Program-made: the position numbers and the translations under genes
The notes under the pieces: model-generated
What the model saw: only the letters and a program-made list of their open reading frames with translations
Told to the model about the DNA's origin: nothing
The model's database searches: none
Shown here: positions 1 through 5,426 of the stretch, in pieces
Numbering within the stretch: the stretch's first letter is position 1
Layout: the number at the start of each line of letters is the position of its first letter
Assembly (NCBI GenBank): GCA_947490605.1
Contig: CANLHE010000064.1
Location: forward strand, 1-5,426
Direction: 5' to 3'
DNA: 5,426 bases
Source of the DNA: Actinomycetota bacterium
GTDB taxonomy: Bacteria; Actinomycetota; Actinomycetes; Nanopelagicales; Nanopelagicaceae

Positions 1-155
1 CTGCCACAATTAAGAATAGGAAGCAATTGCCAATTAAATGGGTTATTAATCCACCAGGTGGAAAGTTAATCGTTGAAATTGATGGGCACAGTAATGCCAC
101 ATTAACTGGCCCAGCAGAACTAGTAAAGGATGTTGAATTGGATAAATATCTGTGA
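1..155 (+). CDS. dapF: Diaminopimelate epimerase, C-terminal end (partial)
   Basis: This is the last 50 codons of a gene entering from the left edge; the reading frame starts at base 3 and stops with TGA at 153-155. DapF interconverts LL- and meso-diaminopimelate in the cytoplasm, for lysine and peptidoglycan synthesis. The visible tail contains NPPGGKLIVEI followed by ATLTGPAELV. This matches the family's closing strands, where a 'PGG-L-V' turn is followed by 'LTGPA--V'. Both catalytic cysteines lie upstream and cannot be checked here. The stop codon overlaps the hflX start by four bases (GTGA), so the two genes are very probably cotranscribed and translationally coupled. The dapF-hflX order is common in Actinobacteria, which supports the call. 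The assignment rests on a short tail plus context. Confidence 0.85.
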   Translation, partial: ATIKNRKQLPIKWVINPPGGKLIVEIDGHSNATLTGPAELVKDVELDKYL

Positions 156-1594
156 GTGATCCAAAGTTTGATAAAGATGATGGCTTAGAGATTGATATCG
201 ATACCTTAATTAGAGAAAACGCCCAAGCAGTTGCAGATTATGAGTTAACTGAAAATCCAGAAAGTAATAACCAAGATTTACAAGACCGGCAGGCATTGCG
301 AAGAGTCAGCGGACTTTCAACAGAGTTGCAAGATGTTTCTGATGCCGAGTATCGACAGTTACGACTTGAGAAAGTTGTACTAGTTGGCGTTTGGACAGAG
401 GGAAGTGCAAAAGATGCTGATAACTCAATTAAAGAGTTAGCCGCCCTTGCCCAAACTGCTGGATCACAAGTAATGGAGGCTTTGATTCAACGAAGAGATA
501 AACCAGATTCTGCAACCTTTATTGGATCTGGAAAGGTCAAAGAAGTCAGAGAAGCTGTGGTTGCAACTGGGGCAGATACTGTCGTTTGTGATGGTGAATT
601 ATCACCAGCACAACTAAGAACATTAGAACAAAAAGTTAAAGTAAAAGTTATTGATAGAACTGCATTGATATTAGATATTTTTGCCCAGCACGCTAAAAGC
701 CGAGAAGGTAAGGCGCAGGTAGAGCTTGCGCAGATGTCTTATATGTTGCCCAGACTTCGCGGATGGGGTGAATCTCTATCTCGCCAGGCTGGTGGCATCG
801 GCGGACGAGGACCTGGTGAAACAAAGATTGAAACTGATCGAAGAAGAATTAATGACAAAATGTCTAAGCTGCGGCGTGAGATTAAAGATATGAAAACCTC
901 ACGGGACATTAAGCGAAATGAACGAAGAAGAAACAACATTCCTTCCGTTGCTATTACTGGTTACACAAATGCCGGTAAATCATCACTTTTAAATCGTTTA
1001 ACTGGCGCAGATGTATTAGTGGAAAATGCATTGTTTGCAACTTTAGATCCAACTGTTAGAAAGACTGAAAGTGCTGATGGCCGGGTTTATACATTTGTTG
1101 ACACAGTGGGGTTTGTCAGACATTTACCTCACCAGTTAGTTGAGGCATTTAAATCAACACTTGAAGAGGTTTCTGAGGCTGATCTAATTGTTCATGTTGT
1201 TGATGGAGCGCACCCAGATCCAATGGAGCAGCTACGGGCAGTCAGGCAAGTAATTGGTGAAATTGGTGGTGGTGAGATCTTAGAGATTATTGCAATTAAT
1301 AAAGCAGATGTAGCCGCACCTGAGGTTTTAATGGAGCTTCTGCGAAAAGAGAGTAATGCTTATGCAATTTCTGCTCGTACTGGATATGGCATTGATACAT
1401 TAATTAAGGCAATTGAATCCTCATTGCCAAAACCTAAGGTTGAAATCAATGCGATTATTCCTTTCAATCGAGGAGATTTAGTAAGCGCAGTTCATGAACA
1501 GGGTGAAATAATCTCTGAAGAGTATTTGCCAGAGGGAACGAAACTGCATGCGATGGTTGGTGGCGCACTTGCTAGAAAAATTGAATTACTTTAA
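152..1594 (+). CDS. hflX: GTPase HflX (ribosome-associated)
   Basis: 480-residue TRAFAC-class GTPase. HflX proteins bind the 50S subunit or 70S ribosome and, in studied species, split stalled or stress-inactivated ribosomes. An acidic N-terminal extension (about residues 1-60) precedes the HflX N-terminal domain (about 73-210). The family signature GPGETKIETDRR (220-231) follows, then a charged helical segment (about 231-260). The G domain shows G1 GYTNAGKS (270-277), a G2 region at ATLDPTVR (296-303), G3 DTVG (317-320), G4 NKAD (383-386) and G5 SAR (407-409). All GTP-binding motifs are intact, and the length suits actinobacterial HflX. The GTG start at 152 overlaps the dapF stop. I see no Shine-Dalgarno at normal spacing, since the nearest purine run (125-130) is about 21 bases away; translation probably depends on coupling to dapF. 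The next in-frame ATG is at residue 108, inside the conserved domain, so the GTG is the best start. Confidence 0.97.
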   Translation: MSDPKFDKDDGLEIDIDTLIRENAQAVADYELTENPESNNQDLQDRQALRRVSGLSTELQDVSDAEYRQLRLEKVVLVGVWTEGSAKDADNSIKELAALAQTAGSQVMEALIQRRDKPDSATFIGSGKVKEVREAVVATGADTVVCDGELSPAQLRTLEQKVKVKVIDRTALILDIFAQHAKSREGKAQVELAQMSYMLPRLRGWGESLSRQAGGIGGRGPGETKIETDRRRINDKMSKLRREIKDMKTSRDIKRNERRRNNIPSVAITGYTNAGKSSLLNRLTGADVLVENALFATLDPTVRKTESADGRVYTFVDTVGFVRHLPHQLVEAFKSTLEEVSEADLIVHVVDGAHPDPMEQLRAVRQVIGEIGGGEILEIIAINKADVAAPEVLMELLRKESNAYAISARTGYGIDTLIKAIESSLPKPKVEINAIIPFNRGDLVSAVHEQGEIISEEYLPEGTKLHAMVGGALARKIELL

Positions 1595-1601
1595 CCATGC
1601 T

Positions 1602-2606
1602 TTAAACAATAAACCCATTCGGAAATGGATCATTTGGATCTAATACCCAAGTTGCCTCACCCATAATCCAAGCACGACCAGTAACTGTTGGAATAATTGC
1701 CGGTAATCCCGCCACAGTTGTATGTTCCTTAACTCGACCTTCAAATTGTGAGCCAATCCAAGATTCATTAATTAGAACATCGTTATTTTTAAACTCACCG
1801 CGAGCAACCATTTGGGCAAGCCGAGCACTTGTTCCAGTTCCACAAGGTGATCGATCAAACCAACCTGGGTGAATGGCCATTGCGTTTTTCCAGTGCAGCG
1901 AGTTATTTCCTGGAGCGATAAAATCGATATGGTGGCAGATAGCAATATCTGGATTCTCTGGGTGAACAGGTTTGTTTTGCTGATTTATCGCATCACTGAT
2001 TGCAAGGCCGGCTGTTAAAAACTTTTGGCCATTCTCATGCTTGAATTCAATACCAATTCGTTCTGCTGGAATGATTGCATAGAAATTTCCACCAAACGCA
2101 ATATCGTATTTTATTTTCCCATAACCTGGAACATCTACAGTTTGATCTAATTGATATGAAAATGAAGGTACATTGGTCAAAGTAACTTTTTCGGCCTTGC
2201 CATTTTTAACTTGAACATCAACGGTTACTAAACCAGCTGGTGTATCTAGGCGGACAGTTGTAATTGGCTCGATAACGGGTACTAACTTCTTCTCCACTAA
2301 AACAGTTGCAACACCGATAGTTCCATGCCCACACATTGGCAAGCAGCCAGAGACTTCAATATAAACAACACCCCAGTCAGCATCTGGTCTGGTTGATTTC
2401 TGCAGAATTGCTCCACTCATAGCTGGGTGGCCACGAGGTTCATACATCAACCATTGGCGAAGGTGATCCATGTGCTCCATAAAGTAGAGCCGTTTTTCAA
2501 ACATAGTTTTGCCTGGAATCTCTTCAATTCCACTTGTTACAACTCTGGTAGGCATTCCTTCAGTGTGCGATTCAACCGTAGTAACGGTACGCAGACTATT
2601 TTGCAT
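1602..2606 (-). CDS. Proline racemase-family epimerase, probably 4-hydroxyproline 2-epimerase
   Basis: 334-residue member of the proline racemase family, cofactor-independent enzymes that invert the alpha carbon with two cysteines acting as acid and base. Both cysteines are present: C92 in MCGHGTIG (91-98) and C255 in DRSPCGTGTSA (251-261). Trans-3-hydroxy-L-proline dehydratases of the same family have Thr at the second site, so this is a racemase or epimerase. The ligand-binding stretch FGGNFYAI (171-178) is also intact. Its neighbours are an oxidase complex and a DHDPS-fold lyase, which favours trans-4-hydroxy-L-proline to cis-4-hydroxy-D-proline (the LhpA/HypE reaction) over proline racemization. 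The ATG at 2606 lies just ahead of the conserved VESHTEGMPTRVV stretch. It is four bases past the preceding stop and has no clear Shine-Dalgarno, so coupling is likely. It is the last gene of the operon, ending 7 bases from the hflX stop. The family is certain; the substrate is inferred. Confidence 0.9.
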   Translation of the reverse strand: MQNSLRTVTTVESHTEGMPTRVVTSGIEEIPGKTMFEKRLYFMEHMDHLRQWLMYEPRGHPAMSGAILQKSTRPDADWGVVYIEVSGCLPMCGHGTIGVATVLVEKKLVPVIEPITTVRLDTPAGLVTVDVQVKNGKAEKVTLTNVPSFSYQLDQTVDVPGYGKIKYDIAFGGNFYAIIPAERIGIEFKHENGQKFLTAGLAISDAINQQNKPVHPENPDIAICHHIDFIAPGNNSLHWKNAMAIHPGWFDRSPCGTGTSARLAQMVARGEFKNNDVLINESWIGSQFEGRVKEHTTVAGLPAIIPTVTGRAWIMGEATWVLDPNDPFPNGFIV

Positions 2607-2610
2607 TAAA

Positions 2611-3513
2611 TTATTTTCTATTTTTATAGAAATCTAATGTTTGCTTAATATCCTTATTCAGCTGAGCAAGATCACTCGCTGGTAGTGGTAAACGTGGAAG
2701 TCTAGTTGGCCCGCCATAGCGACCGACTGCCTCCATAGCGACCTTAATTGCGACAATAAACTCTTTACGGCTATCCCAATTGAACAGGTTATGGACAGCA
2801 GCATAAATTGGTTTTGCTTCTTCATACTTGCCGGCTAGACAAAGGTTATATAGCTCAACCGATTCTTTTGGCAGTGCATTTGGAAATCCAGCAATCCAAC
2901 CAACAACTCCACCAGTTGATAACTCAAGTAGCACATCATCTGCTCCTACTAAAACCTCAATGCGGGGAGCGTAGTGATGCAATTGCCAAACTCGGCGCAC
3001 ATCGCCAGAAAACTCTTTGATCGCAACTACATTTTCAGCAGCATCCGCAATTCGAGCGACTAGTTGCGGAGTCAAATCTACTTTTGTATCAAAAGGATTG
3101 TTATATGCAATTATTGGAACGCCAACTTTGCTTACCTCTTTGTAGTGAGCAATGATCTCTTCATCATTTGCACGGTATGCAGTAGGCGGTAGCAACATTA
3201 CGCACTTTGCACCCATCTCAACTGCTTGTTCAGTCCATCTGCGAGACTCAGCTGCGCCATATGCTGCAACTCCTGGCACGATATTGAATCCGGCTGGGGC
3301 AGCATCTAATGCAGTCTTTAATACTTTCGTTCTCTCTTCCGGAGTTAATACTTGGTACTCACCAAGTGATCCGTTTGGAATTGCGCCATGAACTCCATTA
3401 TCAGCCTGCCACTTAATGTGCTCTGCGTATTTATCGTAATCAACTGATAGATCAGCTCTAAATGGAAGTGCGGTTGCAGTTAAAACTCCATGCCATGGTT
3501 TCGCAGTTGTCAT
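2611..3513 (-). CDS. DHDPS/N-acetylneuraminate lyase-family enzyme, probable 1-pyrroline-4-hydroxy-2-carboxylate deaminase
   Basis: 300-residue TIM-barrel protein of the class I Schiff-base lyase family. The catalytic lysine is K166 in VAIKEFSGD (163-171) and the conserved tyrosine is Y137 in IIAYNNPF (134-141). The carboxylate-binding loop is NGSLGE (47-52), where true dihydrodipicolinate synthase (DapA) has GTTGE. The DapA arginine in YNxPxRT, which binds the semialdehyde substrate, is replaced here (YNNPFDT). This argues against a lysine-biosynthesis role. In bacterial hydroxyproline clusters a member of this family (LhpC/HypD type) deaminates 1-pyrroline-4-hydroxy-2-carboxylate to 2-oxoglutarate semialdehyde, and the neighbours fit that role. 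The ATG at 3513 is 9 bases after the upstream stop. An AAGG at 3524-3521, built into that stop codon, serves as a Shine-Dalgarno with 7-base spacing. Other lyases of the fold (sugar-acid aldolases or dehydratases) cannot be excluded from sequence alone. Confidence 0.87.
   Translation of the reverse strand: MTTAKPWHGVLTATALPFRADLSVDYDKYAEHIKWQADNGVHGAIPNGSLGEYQVLTPEERTKVLKTALDAAPAGFNIVPGVAAYGAAESRRWTEQAVEMGAKCVMLLPPTAYRANDEEIIAHYKEVSKVGVPIIAYNNPFDTKVDLTPQLVARIADAAENVVAIKEFSGDVRRVWQLHHYAPRIEVLVGADDVLLELSTGGVVGWIAGFPNALPKESVELYNLCLAGKYEEAKPIYAAVHNLFNWDSRKEFIVAIKVAMEAVGRYGGPTRLPRLPLPASDLAQLNKDIKQTLDFYKNRK
2615..2632 (-). repeat. Short AT-rich hairpin just before the epimerase start
   Basis: TTTCTAT and ATAGAAA form a perfect 7-bp inverted repeat around a 4-base A/T loop. 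It spans the last sense codons of the DHDPS-fold gene and ends 8 bases before the epimerase ATG. Only one pair is G-C, so the structure would be weak. No T-run follows it on the minus strand, so it does not look like a terminator. It lies in the 15 or so bases upstream of the start, where a Shine-Dalgarno would normally be, and none is visible. It may be only a consequence of the Lys/Asn/Tyr codons there. Confidence 0.4.
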
Positions 3514-3520
3514 GGCTAAA

Positions 3521-3524
3521 CCTT
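3521..3524 (-). promoter_or_regulatory. Ribosome binding site of the DHDPS-fold gene, fused to the upstream stop codon
   Basis: AAGG on the minus strand is 7 bases before the ATG at 3513. Its two adenines are the last two bases of the TAA that ends the FAD/BFD subunit gene. Ribosomes terminating there sit directly on the next binding site, which suggests reinitiation or coupled translation. Confidence 0.5.
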
Positions 3525-4908
3525 ATTCGCCCTGTGCTAAAACACCAAGTGGAATTGGGGTAATGATCGGCCGATTCACGGCAGAAATGCGATCAATATC
3601 AGTAGGTAAGACATTTAGTTCTTTTGCCACTAGATCTACAACAGAGCGACCACAGATGCGCCCTTGGCACAGACCCATTCCGCATCTAGTAAATAGTTTG
3701 GCAGTTCGAGAATCAGTTGCCCCTAACTCTTCTACTGAGAATTTCAAATCGCCAAGTGATACCTCTTCACATCTACAGATAGTTGTTTGATCATTTGGCC
3801 ATAATTGCCAACCCGTTTTGATCGGATAAGCCTTTATCAATGCATTTGCAAAGCGTTGTCTTTTTGCTCGGCGCTTACGATGAGCTTTTGAAATATCTAC
3901 TTTGCACCCAACAAATTTAGCTGCAGCAATACCTGCAATTACACCCTCGGCCATTGAAAGATCAGAGCCACCAATTCCAGTAATTTCACCGGCGGCAAAA
4001 ACACCTGGAATATTTGTTTGCTGTTCGCTATCAACCCAAACAACAACAGATTCATCTTTTACAACTACCTGCTTGCAACCAAGAGAGCCAGCCAAAGAGG
4101 TATCGGCAGTAAAGCCCCAGCCAATTGCGGCAACATCACACTTGATATTTTTTACCTTTTTAACTTTAAAATTGCGATCAATTTTTGCAACATCAACAGA
4201 TTCCAATTCACCATTATCTGCAGCATGGGCTGCTATTACTGCGTAGCCAAACTGAGCCCTTACTTTCCCTCGGCTAATTGTTTTAATGTAGTAAAAAGCT
4301 TCTTTTATTTTGCTTAAATTTTCTAAAATTACAATAAATGAAGATACCCACCTACGTGATTTGTTTGCTTCAATAAGTGAAACAACTTCACCACCGGCTT
4401 TAATAACTCCAGCAGCAACTGGCAGTAAGAATGGGCCAGTTCCAGCAACGACAACTTGTTTACCGGCAAGAACTCCGTGTCCCTTTAATAGCGATTGAAC
4501 TCCGCCAGGAGTCATAACTCCCGGTATATCCCAACCTGGGAATGGCAGCGTTCGGTCATATGCACCAGTACAAAGAATTAAGTTTGCTGTATTTACGATC
4601 TTCTCTTTGCCTTGATGAATAACTCGAAGAGTATTCTTTCCTTCATCATTTGTCGCACTCCATATTTGTGCCTCTGACCAAACTTCAATTTCTTTTCTTG
4701 CTTTGACAGCATTTATCAAAAGCAATCCAGTTGCCAAGTCAAAGTGTTGTTCATTTTGATTTTCTAACTCATCTACAGAATTTCGCCAATACTGCCCACC
4801 TAATCTTGAATTACTATCAATTAATAGGACTGGAGCACCTGCAGCCGCAGCTGCAAGAGCTGCACTGAGTCCGGCTGGCCCGCCACCGACAATTACAACA
4901 TTATGCAT
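3523..4908 (-). CDS. FAD/NAD(P)-binding oxidoreductase subunit with C-terminal BFD-like [2Fe-2S] domain, probable D-hydroxyproline dehydrogenase subunit
   Basis: 461 residues from the preferred ATG at 4908; an alternative ATG at 4917 would add three. An N-terminal Rossmann fold has GGGPAG (8-13) after VVIV, followed by GGQYWR. A CTGAYDR segment (113-119) precedes a second dinucleotide fold around VVVAGTGP (152-159), and GVFAAGE (302-308) closes the FAD domain. A basic linker (about 341-352) leads to a BFD-type [2Fe-2S] domain with cysteines 378 and 380 (CRC) and 409 and 414 (CGMGLC), plus C419. This architecture is shared by the large subunits of hydrogen cyanide synthase (HcnB), opine oxidases and heteromeric D-hydroxyproline dehydrogenase (LhpE type). 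The adjacent ferredoxin-like and FAD oxidase genes complete such a complex, which probably acts at the inner face of the membrane or in the cytosol. Its start overlaps the upstream gene by 8 bases (17 from 4917). Family and complex are well supported; the substrate comes from context. Confidence 0.9.
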   Translation of the reverse strand: MHNVVIVGGGPAGLSAALAAAAAGAPVLLIDSNSRLGGQYWRNSVDELENQNEQHFDLATGLLLINAVKARKEIEVWSEAQIWSATNDEGKNTLRVIHQGKEKIVNTANLILCTGAYDRTLPFPGWDIPGVMTPGGVQSLLKGHGVLAGKQVVVAGTGPFLLPVAAGVIKAGGEVVSLIEANKSRRWVSSFIVILENLSKIKEAFYYIKTISRGKVRAQFGYAVIAAHAADNGELESVDVAKIDRNFKVKKVKNIKCDVAAIGWGFTADTSLAGSLGCKQVVVKDESVVVWVDSEQQTNIPGVFAAGEITGIGGSDLSMAEGVIAGIAAAKFVGCKVDISKAHRKRRAKRQRFANALIKAYPIKTGWQLWPNDQTTICRCEEVSLGDLKFSVEELGATDSRTAKLFTRCGMGLCQGRICGRSVVDLVAKELNVLPTDIDRISAVNRPIITPIPLGVLAQGE

Positions 4909-5167
4909 TTGAGCCATCCTGAGTTTGAACTTTCATACCGTGTTTTGCTTCTATTATGCACGCCCTTTGGTTTGTAATGCCATCAATTACAACCAAGCAA
5001 TCAAAGCAAACACCGATTCCACAAAAAATTCCGCGTCTATCTTTGTTAAATCTAGTTTTCCGTAGGGAGCGTTGATTGGCGGCAAGCAGTGCAGCACCTA
5101 CTGATTGCCCGCTTACTGCTGAAATGGTTTTGTCATCGAAGGTAAATTGGATTTCAGACTGCGACAT
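4901..5167 (-). CDS. Small [2Fe-2S] ferredoxin-like subunit of an amine/D-hydroxyproline dehydrogenase
   Basis: 88 residues from the ATG at 5167. The protein is a single plant-type [2Fe-2S] ferredoxin fold with cluster cysteines C49, C54 and C57 in GIFCGIGVCFDC (46-57) and C70 in QRAC (67-70). This spacing is typical of the N-terminal ferredoxin domain of sarcosine oxidase alpha and of the stand-alone small subunits of HcnA, opine oxidase and LhpF type. It should carry electrons between the flavin subunits encoded on either side. I chose 5167 because AAAGGTGG (5180-5173) lies 5 bases upstream. The in-frame GTG codons at 5176 and 5173 overlap or abut that ribosome binding site, so they are poor starts. 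The gene overlaps the upstream subunit by 14 bases and the downstream one by 8, giving tight coupling that fits equal subunit production. Confidence 0.9.
   Translation of the reverse strand: MSQSEIQFTFDDKTISAVSGQSVGAALLAANQRSLRKTRFNKDRRGIFCGIGVCFDCLVVIDGITNQRACIIEAKHGMKVQTQDGSNA
4914..4920 (-). promoter_or_regulatory. Possible ribosome binding site of the FAD/BFD subunit gene
   Basis: AGGATGG on the minus strand places AGGA 8 bases before the ATG at 4908. The competing ATG at 4917 is part of this very motif and has no purine-rich site of its own at usable spacing. This favours the 4908 start, although the two differ by only three residues. Confidence 0.45.
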
Positions 5168-5426
5168 GCTCACCACCTTTAAATCGCTTTGGTGAGAATG
5201 GCATTGGATCCATAAATGGGACGTTGCCAGTAATTTGCGCGGTGATTAATTCACCAGTTGCTGGAGCTAATCCAATACCAGCACCTTCATGGCCGGCTGC
5301 ATGCCATAACCCTAAAACATTTGCATCTTCACCAATTACTGGAAGATGATCTGGTGCATATGGCCTAAAGCCACGATAGGCCCGGAGTAATTGAATATTG
5401 GTAAGCACTGGAAATAGCGAGATTGC
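5154..5426 (-). CDS. FAD-dependent DAAO-family oxidoreductase subunit, C-terminal end (partial)
   Basis: C-terminal 90 residues of a protein whose start lies beyond the right edge. The frame is open to base 5426 (reading AISLFPVLTNIQ at the edge) and stops with TGA at 5156-5154. The segment RAYRGFRPYAPDHLPVIG is the conserved C-terminal substrate/FAD region of the D-amino acid oxidase/glycine oxidase family. LWHAAGHEGAGIGLAP then forms the last FAD-contacting turn. In multi-subunit dehydrogenases of this kind (HcnC, opine oxidase B, LhpB type) this subunit holds the FAD that oxidises the amine. That matches the adjacent ferredoxin-like and BFD-containing genes, so it is the probable catalytic subunit of D-hydroxyproline dehydrogenase. 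A GTG at 5408 could look like a start, but it falls within conserved sequence. The N-terminal FAD motif is outside the window and unchecked. Confidence 0.87.
   Translation of the reverse strand, partial: AISLFPVLTNIQLLRAYRGFRPYAPDHLPVIGEDANVLGLWHAAGHEGAGIGLAPATGELITAQITGNVPFMDPMPFSPKRFKGGEHVAV
5173..5180 (-). promoter_or_regulatory. Ribosome binding site of the [2Fe-2S] subunit gene
   Basis: AAAGGTGG on the minus strand, 5 bases before the ATG at 5167, is the best Shine-Dalgarno in the window. It lies inside the end of the upstream FAD subunit gene. It decides the start of the small subunit gene by ruling out the GTG at 5176, which falls within it. Confidence 0.7.

Noticed and set aside
739..939. 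Minus-strand open frame of 66 codons inside hflX
   Set aside because: It is the reverse of the invariant GPGETK region and reads as low-complexity Leu/Arg/Ser; a shadow frame.
1590..1606. Bidirectional terminator between hflX and the epimerase gene
   Set aside because: The only inverted repeat is five A-T pairs around a 7-base loop with no T-run, too weak to call.
1602..2606. Trans-3-hydroxy-L-proline dehydratase
   Set aside because: That branch has Thr in place of the second catalytic cysteine; here C255 is present.
2427..3391. Plus-strand open frames at 2427-2609, 2808-3020 and 3152-3391
   Set aside because: All lie opposite the epimerase and DHDPS-fold genes and show no independent coding signal.
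2611..3513. dapA (lysine biosynthesis), suggested by the nearby dapF
   Set aside because: The gene is on the opposite strand inside a catabolic operon, and the GTTGE and YNxPxRT motifs of DapA are altered.
3512..3790. Plus-strand open frame of 92 codons
   Set aside because: It is antisense to the conserved BFD [2Fe-2S] domain, and its composition follows from the opposite strand.
3902..4317. Overlapping plus-strand open frames of 114 and 99 codons opposite the FAD/BFD subunit gene
   Set aside because: They lie antisense to a gene with clear conserved motifs, have no recognisable domain or ribosome binding site, and look like shadow frames.
5154..5408. Treating the GTG at 5408 as a true start, giving a complete 84-residue protein
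   Set aside because: The frame stays open to the window edge, and the visible sequence is the C-terminal part of a much larger FAD oxidase family.

Overview
The window is compact, AT-rich bacterial DNA (about two-fifths G+C in the lines I sampled). It is almost entirely coding: the three gaps between genes are 7, 4 and 9 bases, and most other neighbours overlap. The left part carries the tail of dapF followed by hflX, a gene order familiar from Actinobacteria. The HflX sequence also reads as actinobacterial, both in the block before the GTPase domain (VVLVGVWTEG) and after its G3 motif (FVRHLPHQLVEAF). Low G+C, actinobacterial proteins and minimal spacing together suggest a streamlined aquatic actinobacterium, for example of the freshwater acI/Nanopelagicales type. 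That assignment is an inference.

Layout: bases 1-155 (+) hold the last 50 codons of dapF. Bases 152-1594 (+) are hflX, whose GTG start overlaps the dapF stop. From 1602 to the right edge everything is on the minus strand and reads as one operon. In transcription order it holds a partial FAD amine oxidase subunit (5426-5154, running off the window), a small [2Fe-2S] ferredoxin-like subunit (5167-4901), an FAD/NAD-fold subunit with a C-terminal BFD-type [2Fe-2S] domain (4908-3523), a DHDPS-fold lyase/deaminase (3513-2611) and a proline racemase-family epimerase (2606-1602). The two transcription units meet tail to tail with only 7 bases between stop codons.

The minus-strand genes fit the bacterial trans-4-hydroxy-L-proline degradation route. 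The epimerase would convert trans-4-hydroxy-L-proline to cis-4-hydroxy-D-proline. The three-subunit flavo-iron-sulfur dehydrogenase would oxidise this to 1-pyrroline-4-hydroxy-2-carboxylate. The DHDPS-fold enzyme would then deaminate that product to 2-oxoglutarate semialdehyde. The final semialdehyde dehydrogenase, any transporter and any regulator are not in this window and may lie upstream, beyond base 5426. The substrate is inferred from the combination of families, since no single gene proves it.

I saw no RNA gene, mobile element, CRISPR array or convincing promoter or terminator. Both promoters should lie outside the window. This is a known pathway in an interesting host rather than a clearly new system.
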